Shown here in pieces: positions 27,203 through 34,954 of a stretch of DNA of 64,000 nt (the stretch's first letter is position 1; every line of letters starts with the position of its first letter). Source of the stretch: Algoriphagus aquimarinus (GTDB lineage: Bacteria; Bacteroidota; Bacteroidia; Cytophagales; Cyclobacteriaceae); contig NZ_VORW01000018.1 of the NCBI RefSeq assembly GCF_007997215.1, positions 28,147-92,146 on the forward strand. The letters are read 5' to 3'. The notes beneath the pieces were generated by a model. It saw nothing but the letters and a program-made list of their open reading frames with translations, had not been told where the DNA came from and did not search any database. Made by a program: the position numbers and the translations under genes.

Positions 27203-27215
27203 GATGCCTTAAAGG

Positions 27216-27271
27216 TATCAAATCATGACATAATTGATATCAAAACTTATCATTAATGCTAGGTACCTTTG
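27216..27271 (+). promoter_or_regulatory. hutH promoter and candidate LysR operator
   Basis: An inverted repeat TATCAA (27216-27221) / TTGATA (27234-27239) overlaps a second palindrome TTGATATCAA (27234-27243). The -7 element TACCTTTG follows at 27264-27271, 31 bp before the hutH ATG. There is no TTG at the right -33 distance, as often seen at activator-dependent promoters. Binding by the LysR protein is inferred. Confidence 0.5.
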
Positions 27272-27302
27272 GCAAGACCCTAGAATTGAGACCCAAATAG
27301 TT

Positions 27303-28868
27303 ATGAATACTTTCCAATACGGCCAAGACCAACTGACAGTAGGCACAGCTTTGCAACTCGCTAGAAAAGAGATCAAAGGAGCATTAAGCCCTGAGACTCG
27401 TGACAAAGTCCAAGCATCTGCGGTAGCTGTGGCTAACATTGCCAAAGGTGAAAAAGCTGTATATGGAATTAACACGGGTTTCGGCCCACTATGTACCAGC
27501 AAAATTTCAGCTGCTGACACGCAGACTTTGCAGGAAAACCTCTTAAAAAGTCACGCTGTTGGTTTGGGTGAGCCAGTTCCTATAGAAATCTCCAAACTGA
27601 TGCTGGTGCTGAAACTTCAGGCTTTGGCTCAGGGATTTTCGGGGATTAAATTGGAGACCCTAGAGAGAATGGGTTGGATGCTCGAGAATGACGTCATACC
27701 TGTCGTTCCAATCCAAGGCTCAGTGGGTGCATCTGGAGATTTGGCCCCACTCTCCCATTTATTTTTGCCACTACTAGGTTCAGGAAAAGTACATTTCGAG
27801 GGAGAAATTCATCGCACCTCAATTGTATTTGAAAAGCTGGGAATATCACCTCTTTCTCTCGGACCAAAAGAAGGTCTGGCGCTAATCAACGGCACCCAAT
27901 TTATGGCTGCCTACGGAGTGAAAGTCGTGGACCGCTTGCATAATTTGCTCGTCCACGCAGATATCACTGGAGCTATGATGATCGAAGGCTTAATGGGTTC
28001 GATCAAACCTTTCTCTCCTGAATTGCATCAATTGAGGCCATTTGCAGGAAATAAACATGTAGCGCAGACTATTCTGAATTTGCTACATGGTTCGGAAATA
28101 GTCAATTCGCATTTGAATTGTGCCAGGGTTCAGGATCCGTATTCTTTACGCTGCATGCCACAGGTTCACGGCGCTTCCCGAAATGCCTGGCTTCACCTGA
28201 AAGATGCCATCGAAACTGAGATCAATTCCGTAACCGACAATCCCGTTGTGTTCAGCGAAGATCACACGATTTCCGGAGGTAGTTTCCATGGACAGCCAAT
28301 CGCGTTGCCCTTAGATTATGCCTGCCTTGCTGCTTCGGAATTGGGAAACATTTCAGATAGACGAATCTATCTTTCTCTTGGAGGAGATACTCCAGGAGTG
28401 CCAAAATTGCTGATGAAAGAAACTGGTCTCAACTCAGGTTTGATGATTCCACAATACACTACAGCTGCTTTGGCTTCGGAAAATAAAGGACTTTGCTTTC
28501 CTGCTTCTGCAGACAGCATTCCAACGTCACTTGGTCAGGAAGATCACGTGAGTATGGGTTCGATTGGTGCAAGAAAAGCTTTGCAAGTCATTGGGAATGT
28601 GGAGAAAATCTTAGGAATTGAGTTGTTTTATGCTGCCCAGGCGATGGATTTCCATGCTCCTCTGAAATCTGGAAAGGTAATGACAGCTATTCATGCCCAT
28701 GTAAGAAAAAGCATCACGCCTGTCATCAATGATCGAGTGATGACTGAAGACATGGAAGCGTCAATCGAGATGATACAAAGTGGTGAGTTGATCGAAATCG
28801 CAAATCAAGTAGCCAAAGAGGAAGGTTTACAATACCAGACCGAATGGAGTGAGCTTTTTAGTGTTTAG
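27303..28868 (+). CDS. hutH: histidine ammonia-lyase
   Basis: Deaminates histidine to trans-urocanate, first step of histidine use. The 521-residue protein contains the Ala-Ser-Gly triad (143-145, in GSVGASGDLAPL) that cyclises into the MIO electrophile, the YGINTGFG loop (Tyr54) and the downstream NGTQFMAAYG and QDPYSLRCMPQVHG blocks. I chose ATG at 27303 (MNTFQYGQDQL): an in-frame upstream alternative begins inside the operator region, before the predicted transcript start. It is first in the order hutH-hutI-hutU-hutG and divergent from the LysR regulator. It is HutH rather than phenylalanine/tyrosine lyase by both residues and neighbours. Confidence 0.96.
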   Translation: MNTFQYGQDQLTVGTALQLARKEIKGALSPETRDKVQASAVAVANIAKGEKAVYGINTGFGPLCTSKISAADTQTLQENLLKSHAVGLGEPVPIEISKLMLVLKLQALAQGFSGIKLETLERMGWMLENDVIPVVPIQGSVGASGDLAPLSHLFLPLLGSGKVHFEGEIHRTSIVFEKLGISPLSLGPKEGLALINGTQFMAAYGVKVVDRLHNLLVHADITGAMMIEGLMGSIKPFSPELHQLRPFAGNKHVAQTILNLLHGSEIVNSHLNCARVQDPYSLRCMPQVHGASRNAWLHLKDAIETEINSVTDNPVVFSEDHTISGGSFHGQPIALPLDYACLAASELGNISDRRIYLSLGGDTPGVPKLLMKETGLNSGLMIPQYTTAALASENKGLCFPASADSIPTSLGQEDHVSMGSIGARKALQVIGNVEKILGIELFYAAQAMDFHAPLKSGKVMTAIHAHVRKSITPVINDRVMTEDMEASIEMIQSGELIEIANQVAKEEGLQYQTEWSELFSV

Positions 28869-28940
28869 GTCATTCAGTTGAAAGCTCAATAAATTGTACT
28901 TCAATATTCTTTTCCAAAATCAATCCTACACTAACTAATC

Positions 28941-30173
28941 ATGTATAAACTAATCGGCCCAATTACCCAGCTACTCACGCTTGATAAAGTCCCACTAAAG
29001 GGAGCGTTGAAAGATGAGCAATTGGAAATTCTGGAAAATGCAGGGATTCTGATTGAAGATGAAAAGATTCTGGAAGTTGGCAATTACAATGATTTGTTGG
29101 CAAAAGCACAAACTTTAAATACCGAGGTAATTGAGTTGAAAGGAGATTTTGTAGCTCTCCCCGGATGGATAGATTGTCATACACATATTTGTTTTGGAGG
29201 AAGTCGGGCACAGGATTTTGCAATGCGAAATGCAGGGAAATCCTATTTGGAAATCGCCGAAGCCGGTGGCGGAATTTGGGATACCGTTATTCAAACCAGA
29301 AATTTAAGCCAGGAAAAACTTGCAGAAAGAACCGTTACAAATGCAAATCGACATCTCAGCGAAGGAGTTACCACCATTGAAGTGAAAAGCGGCTACGGGC
29401 TAACTGTAGCTGAAGAAATCAAAATGCTTCGCGCAATACAAGAAGCAAATTCAGAAACCAAAGCTGATCTGATCCCAACTTGCCTAGCTGCTCACATGAA
29501 ACCGAGAGATTTCGAAGGCTCCAAAGAAGCATATCTTCAGGAAATCAGCGAACATTTATTTCCTATTCTGAAGTCAGAAAATCTCGCGAATCGCATAGAT
29601 TCATTTATTGAGCAGAGTGCATTTTCACCTAAAGAAATTGAAAGCTATTATCAAAAAGCAAGCGATTTAGGCTTTGACCTCACCGTACATGCTGATCAAT
29701 TCACAACCGGAGGCTCTGAGGTTGCAGTGAAATTCGCTGCAAAATCAGCGGATCATCTAGAAGCATCTACTGCAAAGGAAATAGCCCTTTTGGCAAAATC
29801 AGACACAGTGGCAGTAGCTCTTCCAGGAGCGTCAATTGGCTTAGGCTGTGCATTTACACCTGCCAGAAAAATTCTAGATCAGGGAGGTTCTTTGGCAATT
29901 GGAAGCGATTGGAATCCTGGTTCTGCCCCAATGGGTGATCTGATAACACAAGCTTCTATTTTGGCAACCTTTGAGAAGTTAAGTACAGTTGAAGTATTAG
30001 CTGCGCTGACTTTCCGCGCCGCGGCTGCTCTGGGATTAGAAGATCGAGGAAAATTGAAAGCTGGATTATTAGCTGACTTCAATCTATTCTCAACGCATGA
30101 TTTTAGAGAGATTCTGTATCATCAAGGCAAACTTAAACCTGAGCAGGTCTGGAAAAAAGGGAATAAGATTTAA
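28941..30173 (+). CDS. hutI: imidazolonepropionase
   Basis: Hydrolyses 4-imidazolone-5-propionate to N-formimidoyl-glutamate, third step of the pathway. The 410-residue amidohydrolase carries the metal-binding IDCHTHICFGG (about 77-87), the Arg/Tyr block SYLEIAEAGGGIW, the VHADQFTTGG His (about 250) and the GSDWNPGSAPMG Asp (about 325). All are HutI family marks. It starts 72 bp after the hutH stop and is followed after about 100 bp by hutU. The order hutH-hutI-hutU-hutG on one strand suggests one transcript, though the gaps are larger than in the men operon. Confidence 0.95.
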   Translation: MYKLIGPITQLLTLDKVPLKGALKDEQLEILENAGILIEDEKILEVGNYNDLLAKAQTLNTEVIELKGDFVALPGWIDCHTHICFGGSRAQDFAMRNAGKSYLEIAEAGGGIWDTVIQTRNLSQEKLAERTVTNANRHLSEGVTTIEVKSGYGLTVAEEIKMLRAIQEANSETKADLIPTCLAAHMKPRDFEGSKEAYLQEISEHLFPILKSENLANRIDSFIEQSAFSPKEIESYYQKASDLGFDLTVHADQFTTGGSEVAVKFAAKSADHLEASTAKEIALLAKSDTVAVALPGASIGLGCAFTPARKILDQGGSLAIGSDWNPGSAPMGDLITQASILATFEKLSTVEVLAALTFRAAAALGLEDRGKLKAGLLADFNLFSTHDFREILYHQGKLKPEQVWKKGNKI

Positions 30174-30273
30174 GACAATAGACTTAAGACATTAGATCCA
30201 AGAGGTAAGAATCAAACAATGACGCACGAGGTTCAAATCCAACTCGTAAATCCCAAATCGTAATTCGTAATTC
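30174..30273. repeat. quasi-periodic spacer sequence between hutI and hutU
   Basis: Three heptamers of the form GACnnTA/GACTTAA run in tandem at 30174-30194 (GACAATA, GACTTAA, GACATTA). A second block, 30244-30273, repeats TCGTAAAT/TCGTAATT units. No reading frame or promoter is visible. Such strings resemble dispersed intergenic repeats common in Bacteroidota genomes; I have no search to confirm copies elsewhere. Confidence 0.45.
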
Positions 30274-30275
30274 CA

Positions 30276-32279
30276 ATGGTCTTCCAACAGCAAATATCCC
30301 AAGGCATTCCCACTTCACTTCCCTTAAAAAAAGAGCGTGACACTTCACTAAGTCATGCTCCAAAGCGAAAGGATCTTTTGAGTCATGAAGAAAAGAAACT
30401 TGCTCTGAGAAACGCCTTACGCTATTTCCCTGCAGAACGGCATGCTGAATTGGCTTCCGAATTCTTGGCTGAACTGAAAGAATTTGGCAGGATTTACATG
30501 TATAGATTCCAGCCTGAATACTCCATATATGCAAGACCAATTCAGGAATATCCCGCGAAATGTCAGCAGGCAGCAGCAATCATGTTGATGATTCAAAACA
30601 ACTTGGATCCAGCCCTCGCACAACACCCTGAAGAATTGATTACTTACGGCGGAAATGGAGCAGTTTTCCAGAACTGGGCTCAATACCTTTTGGTGATGAA
30701 GTATTTGTCTGAAATGACAGAAAATCAAACGCTGCACATTTATTCTGGTCACCCAATGGGGCTTTTCCCATCTTCTCCAGAAGCACCCCGCGTGGTAGTT
30801 ACGAACGGAATGATGATTCCAAATTATTCCAAGCCCGATGATTGGGAGAAATTCAATGCGCTTGGGGTAACACAATACGGACAGATGACCGCAGGTTCGT
30901 TTATGTACATTGGACCGCAAGGAATTGTTCATGGAACAACGATAACGGTGATGAATGCTTTCCGCAAGAAATTAAAAGCGGGAGAAAAGCCTGCCGGGAA
31001 AATCTTTTTGACGGCAGGTCTTGGAGGAATGAGTGGAGCACAACCAAAAGCGGGAAATATCGCAGGTTGCATTACCATCTGCGCTGAAGTAAATCCTGCT
31101 GCAGCAAGAAAACGACACGAGCAAGGTTGGGTGGATGAATTAATCGAAAATCTTGATGAATTAGTCTTTCGAACTCAACTCGCAAAACGAAACAAAGAAG
31201 TAGTCTCTATCGCTTACATTGGAAATATCGTAGATGTTTGGGAGCGTTTTGATAAGGAAAATATTTTCATAGAATTAGGCTCAGATCAGACCTCACTTCA
31301 CAATCCTTGGTCTGGTGGATATTATCCTGTTGGACTATCCTTTGAGGAATCCAACCAGCTGATGGCGGAGAAACCAGAGGTATTCAAAGCAAAAGTTCAA
31401 GAAACACTTCGTCGTCATGCGGATTCCATCAATAGGCATGTAGTGAAAGGAACTTACTTTTTCGATTATGGGAATGCCTTTTTGCTGGAAGCGTCGCGAG
31501 CTGGAGCCGATGTATTGGCTGAAAACGGAATCGACTTCCGCTACCCATCTTACGTGCAAGATATATTGGGACCTATGTGTTTTGACTATGGTTTTGGGCC
31601 TTTCCGCTGGGTTTGTACCTCTGGGAAAACGGAGGATTTGAGGAAATCAGATCAGATAGCCGCAAGAGTTTTGAAGGAAATCATGCAGAATTCACCAGCT
31701 TCAATCCAACAGCAAATGCAGGATAATATCACTTGGATAGAAGAAGCAGAAAAGAACAGATTGGTCGTCGGATCACAAGCTCGCATTCTTTATGCTGACG
31801 CCGAAGGTCGTGCTAAGATTGCTGAAGCTTTCAACGATGCAATTTCTTCAGGTGAAATCTCTGCTCCCATCGTACTAGGCCGAGATCATCATGATGTCAG
31901 CGGTACGGATTCACCTTACCGCGAGACCAGCAATATCTATGACGGCAGTAAGTTCACAGCTGATATGGCGATTCACAATGTGATCGGCGACAGTTTCAGA
32001 GGTGCAACCTGGGTTTCAATTCACAATGGTGGCGGTGTAGGCTGGGGAGAAGTGATGAATGGAGGTTTTGGGATGCTCCTTGATGGAAGTAAAGAAGCTG
32101 AAAGAAAGCTACAATCCATGCTTTTCTACGACGTAAATAATGGAATTGCCAGACGTGCTTGGGCAAGAAATTCAGGCTCTTTGGAAGCTATTCAGCGGGA
32201 AATGGACCGTAGTCCTGGATTGAAAGTAACCATCCCTAATTTGGTTGATGAGGATATTCTGGGATCAATTGTATTCTAA
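30276..32279 (+). CDS. hutU: urocanate hydratase
   Basis: Adds water to urocanate with NAD+ as an electrophile, giving imidazolonepropionate. The 667-residue protein is longer than the usual 550-560. Its extra length is an N-terminal extension and insertions typical of the Bacteroidota/long urocanase type. Core blocks seen: YGGNGAVFQNWAQY, YSGHPMGLFPS, VTNGMMIPNY, the NAD loop TAGLGGMSGAQPKAGN, and the catalytic-site GPMCFDYGFGPFRWVCTSG (conserved Cys and Asp), then GRDHHDVSGTDSPYRETSNI. The start at 30276 (MVFQQQISQ) is the first ATG after the repeat-like spacer. It acts between HutH and HutI although it is encoded after hutI. Confidence 0.95.
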   Translation: MVFQQQISQGIPTSLPLKKERDTSLSHAPKRKDLLSHEEKKLALRNALRYFPAERHAELASEFLAELKEFGRIYMYRFQPEYSIYARPIQEYPAKCQQAAAIMLMIQNNLDPALAQHPEELITYGGNGAVFQNWAQYLLVMKYLSEMTENQTLHIYSGHPMGLFPSSPEAPRVVVTNGMMIPNYSKPDDWEKFNALGVTQYGQMTAGSFMYIGPQGIVHGTTITVMNAFRKKLKAGEKPAGKIFLTAGLGGMSGAQPKAGNIAGCITICAEVNPAAARKRHEQGWVDELIENLDELVFRTQLAKRNKEVVSIAYIGNIVDVWERFDKENIFIELGSDQTSLHNPWSGGYYPVGLSFEESNQLMAEKPEVFKAKVQETLRRHADSINRHVVKGTYFFDYGNAFLLEASRAGADVLAENGIDFRYPSYVQDILGPMCFDYGFGPFRWVCTSGKTEDLRKSDQIAARVLKEIMQNSPASIQQQMQDNITWIEEAEKNRLVVGSQARILYADAEGRAKIAEAFNDAISSGEISAPIVLGRDHHDVSGTDSPYRETSNIYDGSKFTADMAIHNVIGDSFRGATWVSIHNGGGVGWGEVMNGGFGMLLDGSKEAERKLQSMLFYDVNNGIARRAWARNSGSLEAIQREMDRSPGLKVTIPNLVDEDILGSIVF

Positions 32280-32477
32280 GAAGTAGTGACAAATCATGCC
32301 AATCAAAATTTAATTGAAGCCACTCATTAGGAAAAAGGTGATTCCACTTATTGTTAAATCACCTAAAACTAAAACCTTTTTTTGAATCATACCTAAAAAC
32401 CAAATACATTGGTCGGGATTACAAAAATATCAGTAAGCAATTTTTAAGGTAGTTTAAAAGTAAATTATAAACCCACC

Positions 32478-33443
32478 ATGCTCCATCAAAACCCGAATCC
32501 TTCACTTTGGTCAGGTAGAAAATCTGAAACAATCGAATATTGGCACCAGGCTGCTATCTCAGTAAAAGACCTTAAGGTGGATCAAACTCAAGAGTATCCT
32601 AAAGTCGGTATTCTAGGATATGCAGGTGAAGAGGGAGTCAAAAGAAATCAGGGCAGATTGGGTACTGCAGAAGGACCAAATGCAATAAGAAAAAGCCTTG
32701 GAAGTTTGGCTTTTCACTTGCCTGACACAAGCAGAATCTTTGATTATGGGGACGTTTATACAGAAAATTCTGATTTAGAATCAAGCCACGAACTAATTAC
32801 TGACACTGTTTTCAATCTTCTGGAAACGAAGCATTTTCCTATCCTTTTGGGTGGGGGGCATGATTTGGCCTTGGCACATGGACGAGGAATCTATAAGTAT
32901 CTAGCTTCCAAAAACCAGACTCTTGGCATAATTAATATGGATGCGCACTTTGATTTGCGCCCGACCATCGATGGAAAAGGACACTCTGGGTCGCCATTTC
33001 TCCAACTGGCTCAGGAAAACCCAGACACATTTAAATATCTATGCTTAGGAGTACAGCGGTCCGTAAATCCAAAATCACTTTTTGAAACCGCGGATAAAGT
33101 TGGTGCTAAATGGATGGTCATGGAAGATTTCAGAATGAATAACTGGGAAGTAATTCAGGAAAAAATCCTCTGGTTCTTAGACTCTGTGGACAAAATCTAC
33201 CTTAGCGTAGATATGGATGGTTTTTCGTCAGCATTTGCCCCTGGAGTTTCAGCGCCATCACCTATGGGATTCAGACCTGAATTTGCGTTCAAAGTATTTG
33301 AATTACTTTCTTCCAGCAAAAAGCTCATTTCTCTAGACGTGGTAGAACTCAATCCTGCCTTCGACCACGATCAGGCTACGGCTAGACTGGCAGCGAGATG
33401 CGCTGAATATGTAGCTAGGAAGGTACTAAGAACCAGCCCTTAA
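32478..33443 (+). CDS. hutG: formimidoylglutamase
   Basis: Mn-dependent hydrolase of the arginase/agmatinase superfamily, cleaving N-formimidoyl-L-glutamate to glutamate and formamide; it completes the four-step route. The 321-residue protein has the three Mn-binding blocks: GGGHDLALAHG (about 127-137), NMDAHFDLRP (about 154-163) and SVDMDGFSSAFAPGVSAP (about 241-258). The substrate loop matches HutG rather than arginase, and the pathway context is decisive. It starts 198 bp after hutU, a gap without a recognised promoter, terminator or gene, so it may or may not share the hut transcript. Using HutG means the pathway yields formamide, not formate through HutF. Confidence 0.92.
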   Translation: MLHQNPNPSLWSGRKSETIEYWHQAAISVKDLKVDQTQEYPKVGILGYAGEEGVKRNQGRLGTAEGPNAIRKSLGSLAFHLPDTSRIFDYGDVYTENSDLESSHELITDTVFNLLETKHFPILLGGGHDLALAHGRGIYKYLASKNQTLGIINMDAHFDLRPTIDGKGHSGSPFLQLAQENPDTFKYLCLGVQRSVNPKSLFETADKVGAKWMVMEDFRMNNWEVIQEKILWFLDSVDKIYLSVDMDGFSSAFAPGVSAPSPMGFRPEFAFKVFELLSSSKKLISLDVVELNPAFDHDQATARLAARCAEYVARKVLRTSP

Positions 33444-33481
33444 AATTATCCTGAAAACAATTCAGAAAGAATTACCTCCTT

Positions 33482-33837
33482 ATGAAGATTTCAAAAACCT
33501 ACTTTTTAATAACCCTTACTTTTTCGTTTTTCAGTTGTAAGCCTATTGAAGAAGAATCTGGAATCCCCAATTTCAATATTACTGACCAGAACATTTCAGA
33601 ATTTGACGAGGCAATTTCTTCGATTAGTTTATTCCTCTGAAAAACAATAATGATTCTCCTGTCAACCTTAATTGCAGTGTTTGGAATCTCACGGTCACGG
33701 CAAATTATTTTGTCTATTCGACCATTTGCAATCCCGAAGCTAAAATCCATCTTTTTGACCTTAAAGGGAATTACATTAAATCCCTAAGTAAAAATGGAAA
33801 TGACCCCGAGGAATATCAAGTGAAAATGAAGGATTAG
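33482..33837 (+). pseudogene. frameshifted, truncated 6-bladed beta-propeller lipoprotein
   Basis: The first frame from ATG 33482 reads a lipoprotein signal (MKISKTYFLITLTFSFFSC) then an acidic linker and ISEFDEAISSISLFL before a TGA at 33638-33640. Reading on in the frame two bases over gives a coherent continuation from about 33628: IPLKNNNDSPVNLNCSVWNL, then YFVYST, IHLFDLKGNYIKSLSKNG and DPEEYQVKMKD, ending at TAG 33835-33837. Together they match the start of Bacteroidota 6-bladed beta-propeller lipoproteins, which read roughly EFDxxxSSIxLIPLE, then LVFDKKGKFIRKIGKxGxGPGEY, and are normally about 350-400 residues. So one frameshift and loss of the last 250 or more residues are seen. A sequencing error could explain the frameshift but not the truncation. 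Confidence 0.75.
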
Positions 33838-33908
33838 AGAGTCGCCTTTTTGAAGGCTTCTGCTTGATAAAGCAAGAAACACCTGGCTAGCCCCAGAATT
33901 TTAGTCAA

Positions 33909-34925
33909 TTACTGAATTGTTTTCACTTTCACGAATTCCTCTTTATTTTCTATAATTTCTATAGAATTAACGAGCATTCGACCCATCCCATCCCATTGTA
34001 CCTTCATCTCATCTCCAGTTTGTAATTTGATGCCAACACCGAAACTAAAAGCACCTGTACCATAAAAATGTACATGACACTGTAGCGGCTGGCGATGGTC
34101 AGGATATTTAAAATGATGATATTCCAAATTAGCCAAAGTATGAGCCATGTTGGTTTCACCAGTTTTTATGTCTGCTGACCACAATATCTCTTCCTTTCGG
34201 GAAACTGTTACCACTCCATTTAGATCGGAAAAATCATCTGTAAGTACAAGTTCAGGACCGATAGAGCAATTGCGCAACTTGGAAGGAGCCAGGTAGAGAT
34301 AATTCTTCTTTTCCATCACATGGTCTGAGAACTCATTACCGGTGGTGAATCCGATACGTACCGGTTGACCAGTTCTGTCCACAATATAAACACCGGCTAT
34401 CTCAGGCTCTTCTCCCCCGTCATTTCCAAAATCGGGAACTTGCAATGCCTCACCGTGTGCTTTCAAAATAGCTCCCGTCCCTTTGTAAAACCATTCAGGC
34501 TGGACACCAATCTCACCTTCAGCGGGCTTTCCACCCTCCACACCCCATTGATAGACTTTCATACTGTCAGTCAATGTATTTCCTTCATCAGACTGATGCA
34601 TCACCTGTCTATTCATGGCGCTGCTGTGATGAGTCAACCCTGTGCCCGAAACGATGCAATTGGAAACTGTATCTGGGTTGTCGAATGATGGTAATAACTT
34701 CCAATCACTTTTTCCAAAATAGACCATATCGTAGTCCAACTTCTCAGTTGAAAGCTGTTGCTCTAAAAGTGCATGAATCGAGACCCCAGAGTCTAGTGCC
34801 TTTAATGCCAACTGAAATATGGAAGTGAACTCATCTACCAAAATCAGATAAGGTTCAGAGACTACTGCTATTTTCCTGCCTTTACTTTGATAGGAAATCT
34901 GTACTAATCTGGTCTTGTCTTTCAT
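33909..34925 (-). CDS. AraD1-family protein (fumarylacetoacetate-hydrolase fold)
   Basis: A 338-residue member of the FAH superfamily in the group named AraD1, linked to 2-keto-3-deoxy-L-arabonate dehydration or similar sugar-acid steps. Visible blocks: SGTGLTHHSSAMNRQVMH (about 92-109), WFYKGTGAIL, the acidic metal site GGEEPEIAGVYIVD (about 176-189), IGFTTGNEFSDHVMEKKNYL, and a C-terminal GTGAFSFG. The ATG at 34925 (MKDKTRLVQIS) is preferred; an upstream start at 34976 would overlap the preceding gene and adds an atypical leader. It lies 29 bp behind the big FAD/Fe-S oxidoreductase on the same strand, implying one operon acting on the same sugar-acid or hydroxy-acid substrate. The exact reaction is not known here. 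Confidence 0.85.
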   Translation of the reverse strand: MKDKTRLVQISYQSKGRKIAVVSEPYLILVDEFTSIFQLALKALDSGVSIHALLEQQLSTEKLDYDMVYFGKSDWKLLPSFDNPDTVSNCIVSGTGLTHHSSAMNRQVMHQSDEGNTLTDSMKVYQWGVEGGKPAEGEIGVQPEWFYKGTGAILKAHGEALQVPDFGNDGGEEPEIAGVYIVDRTGQPVRIGFTTGNEFSDHVMEKKNYLYLAPSKLRNCSIGPELVLTDDFSDLNGVVTVSRKEEILWSADIKTGETNMAHTLANLEYHHFKYPDHRQPLQCHVHFYGTGAFSFGVGIKLQTGDEMKVQWDGMGRMLVNSIEIIENKEEFVKVKTIQ

Positions 34926-34954
34926 TTTCTTTTTGGTTATAAATGGGTTCTTAC

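Noticed and set aside
27234..27302. 23-residue upstream extension of hutH
   Set aside because: It lies in the operator/promoter region and is not family-like.
30174..30273. Possible CRISPR-like repeats between hutI and hutU
   Set aside because: Units are only 7-8 bp, imperfect and without spacers of regular length.
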